Assembly (NCBI RefSeq): GCF_041435215.1
Contig: NZ_CP108394.1
Location: forward strand, 5,270,001-5,334,000
DNA: 64,000 bases
Direction of reading: 5' to 3'
Origin: Streptomyces sp. NBC_01314
GTDB lineage: Bacteria; Actinomycetota; Actinomycetes; Streptomycetales; Streptomycetaceae
Both the position numbers and the translations under genes were made by a program. Below are positions 1 to 8,385 of the stretch, piece after piece. The notes under the pieces were generated by a model that was not told where the DNA came from, made no database searches, and saw only the letters and a list, made by a program, of their open reading frames with translations. Positions within the stretch are counted from its first letter, which is position 1; each line of letters opens with the position of its first letter.

Positions 1-869
1 TGATCATCGGCGACCACGACCTGCGGGGCGACCTGCCGCTGCGTACCACGGACTACGTCCTCGACAACGACGTCAAGTGGTCCTTCCGCGCCTGGCAGAT
101 GTTCGGCGAGGACCGCGAGACGCGCTCCGAGAACTTCCTGATGCGGATGCCGAGGACCTGGCAGGCCGGTCGCAGCTACACCGAGCGGTTCAACGTCGGG
201 GTCTTCGGCCCGACCCTGCCCGCCGCCGGTGACCTCGGACCGGAGCGGGGAAACCCCGGCATCATGCGGTACGGAAACGTCATCAGGGCCTTCCTCCCGC
301 AGTTCGGCGACGGCGCCGGACACTGGGGCCTCAGCGACTACACCTCGGTGACCAGCTCGCTCCAGGCGGACGGCAAGGAGATCCCCGACGGCTACGGCCC
401 GCCGATCGACCTCACCGAGTACACCGTCCCCGCCCAGGACAGCGCGTACAAACTGACCGTGGACGCGTCCCGTGATCCCGCGGTGTACCCGGTCAGCACG
501 CGCGTGCGTACCGAGTGGACCTTCCGCTCCGCCACCACCCCCGAGAACGGGAACACCGCCCTCCCGCTGTCGGTGATCCGCTTCTCGCCCGACCTCAGCC
601 TGTCCAGCACAGCGAAGGCGGGCAAGCGGTTCTCGGTGCCCTTCACCGTCCAGGGCGCGGCGGCCGGCCAGCGGCCCGCCAAGCTCGCCTTCGAGGTCTC
701 GTACGACGAAGGCACCACCTGGCAGCCCACCAAGGCCGTCGGCGGTACGCACCTGTCACTGAAGCACCCGGCGAAGGCGGGCTCCGTCTCCCTGCGCGCC
801 AAGCTGACCGACCGCGCCGGAAACACCCTGGCCCAGACGATCGAGCGCGCCTACAACACGACCCTGTAA
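1..869 (+). CDS. S8 (subtilisin-like) serine peptidase, C-terminal part
   Basis: The reading frame is open from base 3 and stops at 869, so only the last ~288 residues of a larger protein are present. The visible part has no catalytic triad. It resembles the long beta-rich region behind the catalytic domain of the large (>1000 aa) secreted Streptomyces S8 peptidases, with an ending like KLTDRAGNTLAQTIERAY that is typical of that family. I infer an extracellular protease whose catalytic domain lies upstream of the window. The family assignment rests on resemblance of the tail only. Confidence 0.7.
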   Translation, partial: IIGDHDLRGDLPLRTTDYVLDNDVKWSFRAWQMFGEDRETRSENFLMRMPRTWQAGRSYTERFNVGVFGPTLPAAGDLGPERGNPGIMRYGNVIRAFLPQFGDGAGHWGLSDYTSVTSSLQADGKEIPDGYGPPIDLTEYTVPAQDSAYKLTVDASRDPAVYPVSTRVRTEWTFRSATTPENGNTALPLSVIRFSPDLSLSSTAKAGKRFSVPFTVQGAAAGQRPAKLAFEVSYDEGTTWQPTKAVGGTHLSLKHPAKAGSVSLRAKLTDRAGNTLAQTIERAYNTTL

Positions 870-1480
870 CCCGCTGGTTCTTGCACTCGGCCTCGCCCGG
901 GGTGGTGACACCACTCCGGGCGAAGCTGTGTGTGAGACGTACGGCGACTGGCGTACCCCTATTCCGTCGCCTCAGGCCCCAGTGAGACCAACCAACATCA
1001 GGTGGCTGATGGCTGGCTACGCGGCACGGGCGCCGGCCGGGCTGGAGCGGGGCGGAGACAGGAGCGCAGGCCCGGCCGGGGTCGGGCCGAGCGCGGGGTG
1101 CGGAGCGAGCCGCTTTGAACCCGTAGAGAAGTTGTAACTCAACGACTGGTGGCGTTTTTGTCTTGTCTCGGTTGATGCTTGACGCAGTGGCCTCACTTGA
1201 TGCTTGACACCGCTTGCCCCGACATAGCTGCGCGCGTCTGATCGGTGTGAGGAAGACGCGCCACCTCCGGCACGTGTGCGGGGCGACTGCCGACCGGCCC
1301 CGGACCGCACAGCAGAAACCCCTGGGTGCCCGGAGGCGGAGAAGTTGTACCGGACCTGGTGGGGCCTCTGGAGCGAGGTGGGCCGCAGGCTGGGCCAGGC
1401 TTCCGGCGGCCTCACGCGTCGCGACCCCAGCCTCAACGGGCCGTGAAGCCGCCTCCACTGTGACTTCGGCCGGTGCGGGG
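870..1480. other. Intergenic region without a recognisable gene
   Basis: These 611 bases separate the peptidase from the convergent permease gene. I see no convincing gene. The stretch holds two copies of a TTGATGCTTGAC motif (about 1169 and 1199) and two copies of GAGAAGTTGTA (about 1126 and 1339), which could be ends of a decayed mobile element. No transposase fragment was recognised. Confidence 0.5.
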
Positions 1481-2797
1481 CTACGACGGTGCGCGGAGGG
1501 CGTCCGCCGGTTCCATGCGGGCGGCGCGGAGGGACGGGTAGAGGCCGGCGAGCAGGCCGACGAGGGCTCCGGCGAGCGGGGCGCCGAGGGCGAGCCGCAG
1601 GTCGAGGACCGGGGTCCAGTCCTTGACTACGGCGACGCACACCACGACGGCGATGCCCAGGGACGCTCCGATGACGCCGCCCAGCAGGCCGATGGTCGTC
1701 GACTCCAGGAGGAACTGGCCCGCGACCTGCCGTCGTGACGCGCCCAGCGCCCGCCGCAGCCCGATCTCCCCGACCCGTTCCATCACCGTCACCAGGGTCA
1801 CGTTGGCGATGCCGATCGCGCCCACCACGAGCGAGACCAGGCCGAGGACGAGGAAGAGACCGTTGACGTCGTTCTGGACGCCGTCGCGGGACTTGGACAG
1901 ATCGGGCGGCGCCACGACGGTGAGCGCGTCCTCGTGCCCGGGCGCCAGGGCGATCGGCGCCTGGCGCGCCACCTGCCGGGCGGCACCGAGCGAGGTGTTG
2001 ACCAGGACGCGCGTGACGTCGCGCAGACCGAGCCGGTCCTCGGCGGTCGTGGGCGGGAGCAGTACGGCCGTGGAGAGCTGCCGCTCGCGCCGGATGCCGC
2101 CGAGGATGCCGATGACCGTGTACGACTGGCCCCGGAAGAAGACCGCGGGGGCGTCCTCCACCCGCCGGATGCCGAGAAGTTCCGCCGCCTGGTCGCCGAG
2201 CACCGCCACCTGGTCGTGCCGGGCGATGTCACCCGTGTCGAAGAACCGCCCGGCGGTCATCGCACCCCGTACGGCGTCCGGCAGACCGGCCGAGGCGGCG
2301 ACCACACCGAGGGTCTGGCTGGAGGTGTCGCCGGGTGCGGTCACGTCGTTGGACCGCACCCGGACACTGTTGGTCGTGGTGGAGTCGGCCACGGCCGCGA
2401 CCGACTCCACACCGGCCAGCCGCCGGACCGCGCCGGTTCCCGACCAGTCCACCAGGGGGCCGGTGTCGTCCTGGCCGGGAAGAGCCTGCGGCACCGTCAC
2501 GGTCACCGAGGTCGCGGTGAGCGCGTCGAACCGGCCGACGATCTGGTTGCCCGCGGTGGAGGCCACGCCGATCGTGATGACGAGCGTGGTGATCCCGAGC
2601 ACGGTGCCGAGCGTGGTCAGCGCGGACCGCACCGGCCGGGCGAGAACGCCGGCCAGGGCTTCCGTCCACAGGTCCCGGGGGTCCAGCCAGGGCCGCTCGA
2701 CCCGCGTCGGCCGGGTGGACCGGATGAACCTGTTGCCGGACCCGGCCGACCCGCGCTTTCTTGTCTTCCTTCTCTCCCTTGTCTCCGTACGTGTCAC
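1481..2797 (-). CDS. MacB/FtsX-type ABC transporter permease
   Basis: This is a 438-residue membrane subunit of a MacB-like exporter. A first membrane helix follows a cytosolic N-terminus (around SALTTLGTVLGITTLVITIG). Then comes a periplasmic MacB-type domain of about 220 residues, and then the FtsX segment with three helices and the MERVGEIGLRRALGASRRQV signature before the last two. The GTG at 2797 overlaps the TGA of the upstream ATPase gene (GTGA), so I chose it over in-frame starts further upstream. It is the last gene of the operon starting at 7649. The substrate is unknown; family members export antibiotics, peptides or lipid-like molecules or transmit stress signals. Confidence 0.9.
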   Translation of the reverse strand: MTRTETRERRKTRKRGSAGSGNRFIRSTRPTRVERPWLDPRDLWTEALAGVLARPVRSALTTLGTVLGITTLVITIGVASTAGNQIVGRFDALTATSVTVTVPQALPGQDDTGPLVDWSGTGAVRRLAGVESVAAVADSTTTNSVRVRSNDVTAPGDTSSQTLGVVAASAGLPDAVRGAMTAGRFFDTGDIARHDQVAVLGDQAAELLGIRRVEDAPAVFFRGQSYTVIGILGGIRRERQLSTAVLLPPTTAEDRLGLRDVTRVLVNTSLGAARQVARQAPIALAPGHEDALTVVAPPDLSKSRDGVQNDVNGLFLVLGLVSLVVGAIGIANVTLVTVMERVGEIGLRRALGASRRQVAGQFLLESTTIGLLGGVIGASLGIAVVVCVAVVKDWTPVLDLRLALGAPLAGALVGLLAGLYPSLRAARMEPADALRAPS

Positions 2798-3570
2798 CCG
2801 GCCTCCGCCTCCGTGGTGAGGCGTCCGTCGGTGATCCGGACGCGGCGGCCGGCCCGGCGGCTGACCGCCTCGTCGTGGGTGATGACGACCAGGGTCACGC
2901 CCTGGGCGCACAACTCCTCGAAGAGTTCCAGCACGGAGACCGTGTTCTCGCTGTCCAGGTTGCCGGTCGGTTCGTCGCAGAGCAGCAGCGCCGGGTCACC
3001 GAGCAACGCCCGTGCGATGGCGACCCGTTGGCGCTCACCGCCGGACAACCGGTCGGGCCGGAAACCCGAACGGTGACCCAGCCCCACCCGCTCCAGCGCC
3101 TCGCGGGCCCGGGCGAGCCGGGTGCCGCGCCCACGACCGGGGCGCGGCCTGCGATAGGCCTCCGCCAGCATCACGTTCTCGTCCACCGTCCGGTACGGCA
3201 GCAGATGGAAGGCCTGGAACACGAACCCGATCCGGCTGCCGCGCAGCGCGGTCCGTTCGAGGTCGCCGAGCCCGGTGGTCTCCACCCCGTCCAGCCGGTA
3301 CGAGCCCGACGTGGGCCGGTCCAGCAGGCCGAGGGTGTTGAGCAGCGTCGACTTGCCGGAGCCGGACGGCCCGACGATGGCCAGGTGCTCCCCGCGCCGC
3401 ACGGTCAGACTCACTTGGCGCAGCGCGTGCACGGGCGGCTCGGAATCGAAGGTCCGCCGTACGTCGGTGAGTTCGATGACGGCGGCCGCATCAGGCAAGT
3501 CGGCCGCATCGGACGAGTCGGGGGTATCGGAGGCGGCAGGGGAGGGGGCATAGGAGGGGCCGGGAGTCAC
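2794..3570 (-). CDS. ABC transporter ATP-binding protein (MacB/LolD-like)
   Basis: This 258-residue ATPase energises the permease encoded next to it. It has Walker A GPSGSGKST, Q-loop VFQAFHLLP, signature LSGGE, Walker B LLLCDEPTGNLDS and switch His in VVITHDE. The first ~30 residues are a low-complexity leader rich in Ser, Asp and Ala. Its GTG start at 3570 overlaps the stop of the adaptor gene (GTGA), and its own stop overlaps the permease start, so the three genes are translationally coupled. It acts at the cytosolic face of the membrane. Confidence 0.95.
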   Translation of the reverse strand: MTPGPSYAPSPAASDTPDSSDAADLPDAAAVIELTDVRRTFDSEPPVHALRQVSLTVRRGEHLAIVGPSGSGKSTLLNTLGLLDRPTSGSYRLDGVETTGLGDLERTALRGSRIGFVFQAFHLLPYRTVDENVMLAEAYRRPRPGRGRGTRLARAREALERVGLGHRSGFRPDRLSGGERQRVAIARALLGDPALLLCDEPTGNLDSENTVSVLELFEELCAQGVTLVVITHDEAVSRRAGRRVRITDGRLTTEAEAG

Positions 3571-5174
3571 TTGCCCACCACCACTCTGTCGCCCTGCTCG
3601 AGTGTGCCGTCGGCCGGCTTCACCTCTACGAGTCCTGCCGCGGAGAGCCCGACGGTCACGGAGACGTCGCGCACCCCGCCGTCGCGCTCGACCTGCACCC
3701 GGGCCTTTCCGTCGGCCGAGGTACGGATCGCGGCGAGCGGCACCGTCAGCACCTTGCCGTCCGAGGCGCCGACCCCGATGGTCACCTTCACCGAGGCTTC
3801 GGCCTGCCCGGCCAGCGGTCCCGGATCGGGGATGGAGATCCTCAACTGGACCGGACCCGGCGCGCCCGCCCCGGCGGCGCCGTCCGCACCGGACGTGTCG
3901 GCCGCATTGGCGTCGGCGGCGCCGCCGGACGCGTCCGAGGCTTCCGCGTCGCGGCCCTCCGATGCCGCTCCGGTGGCCGCCTCGCCGTCGCCGCCCGTCG
4001 TACCGGACGACACGGCGGCGGAACCGACCGCCTCCACCTTGCCCTTCACCTTCTCCCCGCCCGTCGTGGTCACGTCGACGGGCATACCGCGCCTCAGCAG
4101 TTCGGCGTCCTCACCCGGCACGGCCGCCTCCACGAGCAGCTCGGAGCCGGTCACGGTGCCGACCGGGCCCGAGGGGGCGTCGCCGGTCTTCACGGTCACC
4201 TTGTCCAGCCGTACGGGCAGCTCCGGGAAGAAGACGACCTCGCCGGCCGGGACCTTCGTCCCGTAGGTGGCCTGGAAGCTGCTGAGGGCGCTGTTCGCCA
4301 TGTCCAGGGACTTCTGCGCGGACCTGAGCTGTATCTCCTGGACCTGCCGGTCGGTGCTGGACTGCGTGTCCGTACGAGTCCCCGAACCGGTCTCGGTACC
4401 GGCCTTGGCACCAGTGCCCGTACCAGTGCCCGCACCCGTCTCCGTGCCGGTGCTCGCCTTCCCGCCTGTCCCCGTCCCCGCTCCGGAGCCGGTGCCGCCG
4501 CCGGTGTCGGCACCGTCGCCGGCGCTCCCACTCCGCGTCGTGAGCAGCGCCTCCTGCGCGCTGGACACCGCCTGCTGGAGCTGGCCCAGTTGCTGCTGGT
4601 CCTCCGCGCTCGGCTGCTGGGCCTCGTACCCCTTGTTCCGGTACCAGTTGGTGACCGCCGAGGCGGTGCCCTGGCCGAAGGTGCCGCCGGCCGACCCGGG
4701 GTCGAACCCGAGCCGCCGCAACGCCTTCTGGAGCTGCTTCACGTCGTCACCGGTGGCTCCGGGGCCCATCACGCGGTACATCGGTACGGATCCGGAGAGC
4801 GCGAGCACCGGGCGGCCGTTGACCGTCATCAGTACGTCGCCCTCCTTGACCTTCGTACCGGCGACCGGTGCTTTGGTGACCCGCTGCTCCGCGCCCTCGC
4901 CGGCCGGGCTCGTGACCGCCCCGGTGCCGACGGAGCCGGCCAGCGAGAGCGGCCGGGGCGAGGTGAACGCCACCGTCCCGGTCGCCACCACGGTCGCGGT
5001 GAGCGAGCGCCGCTCCACCTCCACGGTCACCGGGCCGGCCTTCGGCGCGTTGTGCGAGGCGGCGGCGTCGGCGGGCGAGCGCACCTGCGTACCGGCGAAC
5101 CAGCCCCCGGCGCCGACCAGCACCACGGCGCCGACCATGGCGCCCAGCTGTCGGCGGCTGCCGAGTCGCTTCAC
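3567..5174 (-). CDS. Membrane-fusion/HlyD-type adaptor with peptidoglycan-binding domain
   Basis: The 535-residue protein has an N-terminal membrane anchor (residues ~12-28, AMVGAVVLVGAGGWFAG) and a barrel-sandwich start (VEVERRSLTATVVATGTV). A peptidoglycan-binding_1 repeat lies around residues 135-175 (GDDVKQLQKALRRLGFDPG). A coiled-coil-like region interrupted by a Gly/Thr/Ala-rich spacer of T-G-x-G repeats comes next (about 215-270), and the C-terminal beta-barrel domain ends the protein. This architecture is the usual partner of MacB-type exporters in Gram-positive bacteria, reaching into the cell wall. GTG start, with 4-base overlaps at both ends of the gene. Confidence 0.88.
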   Translation of the reverse strand: MKRLGSRRQLGAMVGAVVLVGAGGWFAGTQVRSPADAAASHNAPKAGPVTVEVERRSLTATVVATGTVAFTSPRPLSLAGSVGTGAVTSPAGEGAEQRVTKAPVAGTKVKEGDVLMTVNGRPVLALSGSVPMYRVMGPGATGDDVKQLQKALRRLGFDPGSAGGTFGQGTASAVTNWYRNKGYEAQQPSAEDQQQLGQLQQAVSSAQEALLTTRSGSAGDGADTGGGTGSGAGTGTGGKASTGTETGAGTGTGTGAKAGTETGSGTRTDTQSSTDRQVQEIQLRSAQKSLDMANSALSSFQATYGTKVPAGEVVFFPELPVRLDKVTVKTGDAPSGPVGTVTGSELLVEAAVPGEDAELLRRGMPVDVTTTGGEKVKGKVEAVGSAAVSSGTTGGDGEAATGAASEGRDAEASDASGGAADANAADTSGADGAAGAGAPGPVQLRISIPDPGPLAGQAEASVKVTIGVGASDGKVLTVPLAAIRTSADGKARVQVERDGGVRDVSVTVGLSAAGLVEVKPADGTLEQGDRVVVGK

Positions 5175-6124
5175 GCGCCGTCACCCCAGTACGGGTTGGC
5201 CTTCTCCTTGGGGAAGTACGCCGCGCGGAACTTCTTGCCGCACTCCAGGTCCTTCAGAGCAATGTCGATGTCCGCGGTGAGCAGCGGCATCGCCAGCTCC
5301 TTGGTCCACTTGCTCCTGTCCTCCGGGAGCTTGTTGGTGAGGTCGACCCGCACCATGTAGGCCATGCCGGTCGGCTGGGTGGTGGAGACCGGGATGCCCT
5401 GCCCCCTCAGACAGGTGGCGTACTGCTGGGCAAGCTGCACCAGTTGGGTGTCGCCGTTGAGCGCCAGCCCGTTCTGGCGGTTCTCCTCGGTCTTGGCGTT
5501 CTGCTTCTTCTTCTCCGCCGCGGCGCTCAACGGCGCCCCGTACGCGGCGGTGTTCCCCTCAAGGGTGCAGCCGGCGTCCTTCTCCTCCCCCTTGTTCTTG
5601 GCCGCGGGCCCGTACAGCGCGTCCTCGTACGCCTTCATCTGTGCCGGGGTCAGTCCCTTGGTGTCGTCGTCCACGGGGTCGAGGGTCTTTCCGCCGACCT
5701 TGCCGCCCGCGTTGCTGAAGGGGACGTTCGGGTCGTCGGGGTAGGCGGCCGCCGCGTAGGTCCCGAAGCCGTACTTCTGGCGGTACTTCTTCGCCGCCGC
5801 GTAGTCCTCGCCGTCGCCGTCGGTGTTGACGTCGGCAGGGGGCGTCTCTGACGCGTGCGGTGTGTAGGTGAACCCCTCCTTCTTCATGCAGGCGGCGATG
5901 GCGTTCTCCCGGATGTACTCCTTCTTGGCCTCGGCGTTCACGCCCTCCGGGATGTTGAGCTGCACGGCACCGTCGACGTTCTTCGTGCCGCCGCCCGCCG
6001 CGGAACTCCCGCTGTTCTTGCCGTCCTCGTCGCCCGAACCGCCGCAGGCGGCCAGCAGGGGGAGCATGCCGACCGCGAGGGTCGTGATCAGGTAACTGCG
6101 CAGGGTATTTTTGGACATGCCCAT
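5171..6124 (-). CDS. Predicted lipoprotein in the MacB-type transporter operon
   Basis: This 317-residue protein has a lipoprotein signal: basic N-terminus, hydrophobic stretch, then lipobox LLAACGGS with the acylated Cys near residue 27. A Gly/Ser-rich linker follows. The mature part is hydrophilic and contains only a few Cys, including those in AACMKKEGF, DAGCTLEGN and ATCLRGQG. I do not recognise a named domain. Its position between the membrane protein and the adaptor suggests an extracytoplasmic sensor or accessory protein. A GGAGAGG site five bases before ATG 6124 supports that start; a second ATG lies six bases in. Confidence 0.8.
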   Translation of the reverse strand: MGMSKNTLRSYLITTLAVGMLPLLAACGGSGDEDGKNSGSSAAGGGTKNVDGAVQLNIPEGVNAEAKKEYIRENAIAACMKKEGFTYTPHASETPPADVNTDGDGEDYAAAKKYRQKYGFGTYAAAAYPDDPNVPFSNAGGKVGGKTLDPVDDDTKGLTPAQMKAYEDALYGPAAKNKGEEKDAGCTLEGNTAAYGAPLSAAAEKKKQNAKTEENRQNGLALNGDTQLVQLAQQYATCLRGQGIPVSTTQPTGMAYMVRVDLTNKLPEDRSKWTKELAMPLLTADIDIALKDLECGKKFRAAYFPKEKANPYWGDGA

Positions 6125-6140
6125 GTCACCTCTCCATTCA

Positions 6141-6181
6141 GGTCGGGTTCTGTTCTTGCCTGGTCGGGTTCTGTTCTTGCC
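6141..6181. repeat. 20-bp direct repeat in the intergenic gap of the sigma operon
   Basis: GGTCGGGTTCTGTTCTTGCC occurs twice (6141-6160 and 6162-6181) with one base between. The repeat sits just upstream of the lipoprotein ribosome-binding site, inside the 74-base gap of the operon. It could be a regulatory site for an internal promoter or a recent duplication. Confidence 0.85.
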
Positions 6182-6198
6182 CGTCGGTTACGGACCTG

Positions 6199-7029
6199 TC
6201 AGCCGCCGGTCTCCTTGACGGCGTCGAAGAGCCGGGGGTCGGTGGCCAGCCGGTACAGCGTCTGGCGGACCGAATCCGAGTACTCCTGGCCGCGCCTGCG
6301 GTTCTCGCCGGTCTCGCTCGCGATCGCCTGCACGGTCCAGCCGCCCGAGGTCACGTAGGCGACGCCCATCGCGTAGGCGTCGCTCGCGTCGCTCTTCGGT
6401 TCGGGCAGCTCCTGCTGGCGCACGTAGTACTCCACCAGGTTGTCTCCCTCTTTCCTCGGGACGACCGCGCACTTCGTCAGCCGGCCGCCCCACGGGGTCG
6501 TGAGGGTGCGGCCGACTCCGTCCCGGCACTCCACGGCGCCCGACGGGAGCAGGGACTGACCGGTTGTGGACCGCTCGACCGACACGTACAGATAGCTCGG
6601 ACGGCCGGACGCGTCGACCCAGCGGAAATAGCGCCGCGCCCCGTCCGGACGCTTCGGATCCGCCGGTTCGACCGTGCCGGCCTCCGCCGTGACGACCGAT
6701 CGCAGCAGCCCCAGCGAGGGGTACCAGACCGTCGGCTCCGCGGCGGGCGGCGCGGGCGTACGTTCCACCGGCGACGGGATCACGGCGGACCCCCCGACGA
6801 ACACGGCCGCGACCGCCGCCACGGCGCTCAGCGCCACCCCGATCCTGCGCCGACGGCGGATCCGCCTGCCGCGCACGGTCGCGCCCGGCACCAGATCCGG
6901 CATCGGCGGCTCCGCGTCAGGACTCAGCCTGCCCAACGCGTCGACGAGGGCGAACTCGTACGCGTCCTCGCTCCCGTTTCCGTGCCCGCTCCTGTTCCCG
7001 TGCCCGCCGGCGCCGGACTCCCCAGCCAT
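6199..7029 (-). CDS. Membrane protein next to the sigma factor (putative anti-sigma factor)
   Basis: This 276-residue protein has a cytosolic N-terminus of about 60 residues ending in a very basic stretch (RGRRIRRRRRIG). One membrane helix follows (GVALSAVAAVAAVFVGGSAVI), then an extracellular domain of about 190 residues. The start ATG is two bases after the sigma-factor stop, which is the usual arrangement for an anti-sigma factor. I do not see a zinc-binding HxxxCxxC motif, so any anti-sigma activity would not be of the ZAS type. The role is inferred from position and topology only. Confidence 0.75.
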   Translation of the reverse strand: MAGESGAGGHGNRSGHGNGSEDAYEFALVDALGRLSPDAEPPMPDLVPGATVRGRRIRRRRRIGVALSAVAAVAAVFVGGSAVIPSPVERTPAPPAAEPTVWYPSLGLLRSVVTAEAGTVEPADPKRPDGARRYFRWVDASGRPSYLYVSVERSTTGQSLLPSGAVECRDGVGRTLTTPWGGRLTKCAVVPRKEGDNLVEYYVRQQELPEPKSDASDAYAMGVAYVTSGGWTVQAIASETGENRRRGQEYSDSVRQTLYRLATDPRLFDAVKETGG

Positions 7030-7031
7030 GC

Positions 7032-7649
7032 TCACCACCCCGCCCTCAGATATCCGCTGCCCGAGTCCATACCCGCACCGCCACCGCCATTGCTGCCACC
7101 ACCGCTTCCGGGTGGCGACGGTGCCAGCGGTGTGTCGCCCAGGATCCGGCGCAGTGCGGCCAGCCCCCGGGAGGTCTGGCTCTTCACCGTGCCGACACTG
7201 CACCCCAGCGCCGTCGCGGTCGCCTCCACGCTCTGGTCCTCCCAGAACCGCAGCACCAGCACCGCCCGGCTGCGCGCGGGCACCTGCCGCAGCGCGGCCA
7301 GCAGCGTCAGCCGAAGCTCCGGGTCCTGCGCCGGTGCCGCGACGTCGAACTCGTACGCTCTCGGCCGCTCCCACCAGCGCCGCCGCCGGGTCTCGTCCAC
7401 GAAGGTCCGGAACAGCACCTTGCGGGCGTAGCCGTCGGGGCTGTCCAGCCGCACCCGGCGCCACGCCGCGTAGAGCTTCGCGAGCGCCGTCTGCGTCAGG
7501 TCCTCGGCCAAGTGCCAGTCACCGCACAGCAGATAGGCCGTACGGCGCAGTTGCGCCTGGCGACTGCGCGCGAACTCGTCGAAGTCGAGCCCGACTTCGA
7601 CCGCGCCGCCGGTGTCGGAGACGTCCTGTTCGTCCGGTGTCCGGATCAC
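7032..7649 (-). CDS. ECF RNA polymerase sigma factor, SigE family (SigE70-like)
   Basis: The 205-residue protein has sigma region 2 (FARSRQAQLRRTAYLLCGDWHLAEDLTQTALAKLYAAW) and region 4 (ALRQVPARSRAVLVLRFWEDQSVEATATALGCSVGTVKSQTSRGL). A Gly/Ser-rich tail of about 35 residues follows and is not part of the fold. The GTG start at 7649 has a strong GGAGGGGG site three bases upstream. It heads the six-gene operon and probably controls it. TCGCGAAC repeats lie about 105 bases upstream of the start. Confidence 0.92.
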   Translation of the reverse strand: MIRTPDEQDVSDTGGAVEVGLDFDEFARSRQAQLRRTAYLLCGDWHLAEDLTQTALAKLYAAWRRVRLDSPDGYARKVLFRTFVDETRRRRWWERPRAYEFDVAAPAQDPELRLTLLAALRQVPARSRAVLVLRFWEDQSVEATATALGCSVGTVKSQTSRGLAALRRILGDTPLAPSPPGSGGGSNGGGGAGMDSGSGYLRAGW

Positions 7650-7754
7650 AGGCCCCCTCCGCCCGGCACCGCAGCGGTGCGCGGTGAGAAGTGCTTCATG
7701 CCGTACTTACGGACCGGGCGGCCCGGGAGGTTGTCACGGATCCAAGAAAAAGTT

Positions 7755-7802
7755 TCGCGAACTCGCGAACTTGTGCTCTCGCGAACTCGCGAACTCGCGC
7801 TC
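7755..7802. repeat. Array of 8-bp TCGCGAAC units upstream of the sigma operon
   Basis: Four exact TCGCGAAC units (7755, 7763, 7779, 7787) and two diverged units (7771 and 7795) tile six 8-base steps. Each contains the palindrome TCGCGA. The array lies 106-153 bases upstream of the sigma-factor start, in the place expected for a promoter or operator. Confidence 0.85.
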
Positions 7803-7815
7803 TCGGCACGTGCGT

Positions 7816-7923
7816 TCAGGTACGGCGCTTCGCCGCGTCGTAGTCCTCCCGCGCCTTCTCCACCCGGTCCATCCGGTCGTTGGTCCACAGCGCCAGCCTC
7901 ACCTTGTGCGAGATTCCGTGCCC
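7816..7923 (-). pseudogene. Short gene fragment (about 35 codons)
   Basis: The minus frame reads HGISHKVRLALWTNDRMDRV followed by EKAREDYDAAKRRT and a stop. It looks like a natural, charged C-terminus rather than shadow sequence. No start or N-terminal part was found, so I treat it as a leftover of a gene. I cannot name the family. Confidence 0.3.
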
Positions 7924-8042
7924 TCCGCATGCCCGTAGGGGCGGAAACCCACGGTCAACAGCGGTGCGATCCGACCCACACGACCACCACAAGGTTCAGT
8001 TATCCATGCTGGTCAGAGCTGCAGAGCCCGCCCAAGCGCCGT

Positions 8043-8089
8043 AGCTTCCCAAGCTGAGAGTGCGAGTTCGATTCTCGTCACCCGCTCCA
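8043..8089 (+). other. tRNA-Gly(CCC) 3' fragment, att-like scar 1
   Basis: The sequence matches the 3' part of a tRNA-Gly with anticodon CCC: part of the anticodon arm (AGCTTCCCAAGCT), a T-arm containing GAGTTCGATTCTC, and the acceptor strand with encoded CCA (CACCCGCTCCA). The 5' half, including the matching acceptor strand, is absent, so this is not a functional gene. Such 3' ends are the normal attachment sites of tyrosine-recombinase elements. Related copies lie at 17561-17606 and 44005-44050. Confidence 0.8.
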
Positions 8090-8094
8090 TGATG

Positions 8095-8121
8095 AAACCC
8101 CAGGTCAGCGACCTGGGGTTT
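8095..8121 (+). terminator. Intrinsic terminator behind the tRNA fragment
   Basis: There is a perfect 12-bp stem AAACCCCAGGTC / GACCTGGGGTTT with a three-base loop, followed by TGTGTTTT. It is probably the original terminator of the tRNA gene. Confidence 0.8.
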
Positions 8122-8249
8122 GTGTTTTCCCGAAGGTTGTCCAGCAAGTTCCGGCCCGTCAGGCGCACGAAGATCGGGCACGCGGAGGGCACGGGTTCCG
8201 GACGGCAGCTGTACGCGCAACGCCTCCAGCCTCGGAAGCCCGGCTTGAC

Positions 8250-8352
8250 GGATCTCTGTGACCGTCCGGTCCGGCGAGGAGCGAACCAGCGCGACAGCAT
8301 CTCGCTTGAACTCCTCGGTGTACCTGTCGCTCATCTTGCTCTTGCCTGCCAC
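8250..8352 (-). pseudogene. IS3-family transposase OrfA, N-terminal fragment
   Basis: The first ~34 residues (KSKMSDRYTEEFKRDAVALV then RSSPDRTVTEI) are a classic OrfA N-terminus of Streptomyces IS3 elements, the start of its helix-turn-helix. After that the frame diverges and neither the rest of OrfA nor OrfB is present. This is an inactive scar beside the tRNA fragment. Confidence 0.7.
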
Positions 8353-8385
8353 CTGGCTCTGCTCTCCCTCCGGCTGCGGCCCGAG

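Noticed and set aside
7755..7802. TCGCGAAC array as a CRISPR
   Set aside because: Units are 8 bases, directly adjoining, with no spacers and no cas genes.
8043..8089. A functional tRNA-Gly gene
   Set aside because: The 5' half with D-arm and acceptor strand is missing at all three locations.
7996..8352. Minus-strand frames with MERVTRIELALSAWEATAL or GAGDENRTRTLSLG at 8.0, 17.6 and 44.0 kb
   Set aside because: They are antisense readings of the tRNA-Gly 3' end, a well-known artefact, not proteins.
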